The position numbers and the translations under genes are program-made. A stretch of DNA of 63,127 nt from an uncultured Bacteroidales bacterium (GTDB lineage: Bacteria; Bacteroidota; Bacteroidia; Bacteroidales; Bacteroidaceae), in the NCBI GenBank assembly GCA_937914945.1, contig CALGJF010000025.1:1-63127 (forward strand). The letters run 5' to 3'. The notes under the pieces were generated by a model. The model saw nothing but the letters and a program-made list of their open reading frames with translations, had not been told where the DNA came from and did no database searches. Numbering within the stretch: the stretch's first letter is position 1; the number at the start of each line of letters is the position of its first letter. Below are positions 61,564-63,127 of this stretch, piece after piece.

Positions 61564-63127
61564 ATGAAAAAGTTCTATCTTTATTCCCTGCTCACCGCCT
61601 TGTTGTTGCTGTGCAGCACCGTGGCAAGCGCCCACGACTTTGAGGTCGATGGTATTTATTACAACATCACCGATGCCACCGCAAAAACGGTGGAGGTTAG
61701 CAGAAGCTCATATTCGGGCGCAGTAATTATTCCCTCGTCTGTAACTTACAACGGAACCACATATAGCGTTACCTGCATTGGCGAGAGTGCGTTCTATTAT
61801 TGCAGGGACCTTACCAGCATTGTAATCCCCAATAGCGTTACAAGCATAGGCGATTATGCGTTCTATAATTGCACCGGTCTCACCAGCGTAACCATTGGCA
61901 ATAGCGTAACTAGCATTGGCGATGCTGCGTTTGCTGGTTGCCACGGCCTCACCAGCATTGAAATCCCTAATAGCGTAACAAGCATAGAAAGTAATGCATT
62001 CTACGGTTGCACCGGCCTTGCAAGCGTTACAATTCCTAACAGCGTAACCAGCATAGGCGATAATGCGTTCCAGAGTTGCAGCGAGCTCACCAGCGTAACA
62101 ATTGGCAATAGTGTAACCAGCATTGGAAACAGTGCGTTCTTCGATTGCAGTGGCCTCACCAGCATTGTAATCCCCAATAGCGTAACCGGCATTGGCGAGG
62201 GTGCGTTCGAGTATTGCAGCGGCCTAACAAGCATTACCGTTAATAGTGGTAATAGTATTTATGATAGCCGCGAGGGTTGCAATGCAATTATTGAAACTGC
62301 AACAAATACACTTATTGCAGGTTGCAAGAATACTATTATCCCCAATAGCGTAACCAGCATAGGCGACCGTGCGTTCTCTGATTGCACAGGCCTCACCAGC
62401 ATTGAAATCCCCAATAGCGTAACCAGCATAGGCGATAATGCGTTCCAGGGTTGCACCGGCCTCACCGGCATTGTAATCCCCAATAGCGTAACCAGCATAG
62501 GCAATAATGCGTTCAATTATTGCACAGGCCTCACCAGCATTGAAATCCCCAATAGCGTAACCGGCATAGGCAATTATGCGTTCGTTAATTGCACCGGCCT
62601 CACCAGCGTAACCATTGGCAATAGCGTAACCGGCATAGGCGAGGGTGTGTTCTATCGTTGCAGCGGCCTCGCAAACATTACTGTTAATAGTGATAATAGT
62701 ATTTATGATAGCCGCGAGGGTTGCAATGCCATTATTGAAACTGCAACAAATACACTTATTATAGGTTGCGAGAATACTATTATCCCCAATAGCGTAACAA
62801 GCATTGGCGAGAGGGCGTTCGAGGATTGCACCGGCCTCACCAGTGTAACCATCCCCAATAGCGTAACCAGCATAGGCGATTATGCGTTCGTTAATTGCAC
62901 CGGCCTCACCGGTGTTACCATTGGCAATAGCGTAACCAGCATAGGCGAGGGTGCGTTCTATCGTTGCACCGGCCTCACCAGCGTAACCATTGGCAATAGC
63001 GTAACAAGTATTGGTGATTATGCGTTCTATTATTGCAGCGGCCTCACCGGCATTGTAATCCCCAATAGCGTAACAAGCATTGGCGAGAGGGCGTTCTATT
63101 ATTGCACCGGCCTCACCAGCGTAACCA
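61564..63127 (+). CDS. BspA-like leucine-rich repeat surface protein (3' end outside window)
   Basis: The frame is open from the ATG at 61564 to the window end (521 codons seen). A signal peptide (LLTALLLLCSTVASA) is followed by a BspA-type opening (DFEVDGIYYNITD, IPSSVTYNGTTYSV) and then 17 repeats of about 23 residues with consensus LTSIxIPNSVTSIGDxAFxx plus CTG. Twice the array is interrupted by the same 33-residue island (NSIYDSREGCNAIIETATNT and onward). BspA-like proteins are secreted or cell-surface proteins that bind host or microbial ligands in oral and gut Bacteroidales. The C-terminal sorting signal is not in the window. Confidence 0.9.
   Translation, partial: MKKFYLYSLLTALLLLCSTVASAHDFEVDGIYYNITDATAKTVEVSRSSYSGAVIIPSSVTYNGTTYSVTCIGESAFYYCRDLTSIVIPNSVTSIGDYAFYNCTGLTSVTIGNSVTSIGDAAFAGCHGLTSIEIPNSVTSIESNAFYGCTGLASVTIPNSVTSIGDNAFQSCSELTSVTIGNSVTSIGNSAFFDCSGLTSIVIPNSVTGIGEGAFEYCSGLTSITVNSGNSIYDSREGCNAIIETATNTLIAGCKNTIIPNSVTSIGDRAFSDCTGLTSIEIPNSVTSIGDNAFQGCTGLTGIVIPNSVTSIGNNAFNYCTGLTSIEIPNSVTGIGNYAFVNCTGLTSVTIGNSVTGIGEGVFYRCSGLANITVNSDNSIYDSREGCNAIIETATNTLIIGCENTIIPNSVTSIGERAFEDCTGLTSVTIPNSVTSIGDYAFVNCTGLTGVTIGNSVTSIGEGAFYRCTGLTSVTIGNSVTSIGDYAFYYCSGLTGIVIPNSVTSIGERAFYYCTGLTSVT
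61750..63127 (+). repeat. 69-bp tandem coding repeats with a 444-bp higher-order repeat
   Basis: The LRR gene is built from 69-base units of very similar DNA (CCCAATAGCGTAACCAGCAT recurs). An island beginning near 62233 recurs near 62677, 444 bases (148 codons) later, equal to five units plus one island. High identity at the DNA level allows slippage or recombination that changes repeat number. Confidence 0.85.

Noticed and set aside
61708..62516. Repetitive minus-strand open frames over the LRR gene
   Set aside because: They are mirror products of the 69-base coding repeats on the plus strand.
61750..63127. Possible CRISPR array from regular repeats
   Set aside because: The repeats are contiguous, in frame, 69 bases long and encode LRR units; there are no unique spacers and no cas genes.

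Overview
The window looks like a chromosomal stretch of a Bacteroidales (Bacteroidota) bacterium. The signs are promoters with a TAnnTTTG -7 box, two tyrosine recombinases of the Bacteroidota type, BACON domains, a BspA-type leucine-rich repeat protein, AT-rich translation starts without strong Shine-Dalgarno sequences, and many Bacteroidota-style signal peptides (ASAQ-like cleavage sites).

Region A (131-20921). A small element with 20-bp inverted ends is followed by a tyrosine recombinase (398-1591). Two bases after its stop codon begins a 276-bp segment bounded by perfect 18-bp inverted repeats (1593-1610 and 1851-1868). The segment contains a promoter-like sequence that points right. Downstream is a long co-directional cluster: a vWA-like/TM/Hsp70-like fusion, a membrane coiled-coil protein, a vWA protein, a small membrane protein, a tubulin-like GTPase, a second large actin/Hsp70-fold ATPase, a coiled-coil protein, an SNase-like/transglutaminase-like protein, a PrsW-type membrane protease, a BACON protein with a DnaJ-type zinc finger, and a dicarboxylate/amino-acid symporter.

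Region B (21080-29280). An exported caspase-like protease, an ECF sigma factor, a membrane anti-sigma-like protein and an exported TPR-CHAT protein are packed with tiny gaps or overlaps, which suggests a protease-controlled transcription switch. A broken zinc-ribbon/membrane gene, a YbjN-like protein, a second sigma factor and several small genes follow, ending at a strong terminator.

Region C (29312-48891). A second recombinase (29312-30514) is again followed by a segment bounded by perfect 17-bp inverted repeats (30597-30613 and 30779-30795). Here the internal promoter-like sequence points left, away from the operon. The operon encodes a VirD4/TraG-like ATPase flanked by two small charged proteins, a LIM/DA1-like peptidase, a GrpE-like protein, a DnaK-like protein, a DnaK-vWA fusion, a J-like/zinc-ribbon/FN3 protein, two GTPases with GxRSSGK[S/T] P-loops (resembling DO-GTPases), and a GAP1-like protein. 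Regions A and C therefore look like two parallel, phase-variable islands built from Hsp70-type ATPases, vWA domains, zinc ribbons and GTPases. This fits a predicted NTP-dependent conflict (defence-like) machine. In this sequence A reads as ON and C as OFF.

Region D (49050-61000) is a compact phage-derived module: a terminase large subunit and three small genes on the minus strand, then a scaffold-like protein, an HK97-fold-like major capsid protein, connector-like proteins, a holin-like and a spanin-like protein and a large tail-stabilisation-like protein on the plus strand. I see no portal, integrase, tail tube or endolysin. Region E (61203-end) is a BspA-like LRR surface protein with its own promoter, cut by the window edge.
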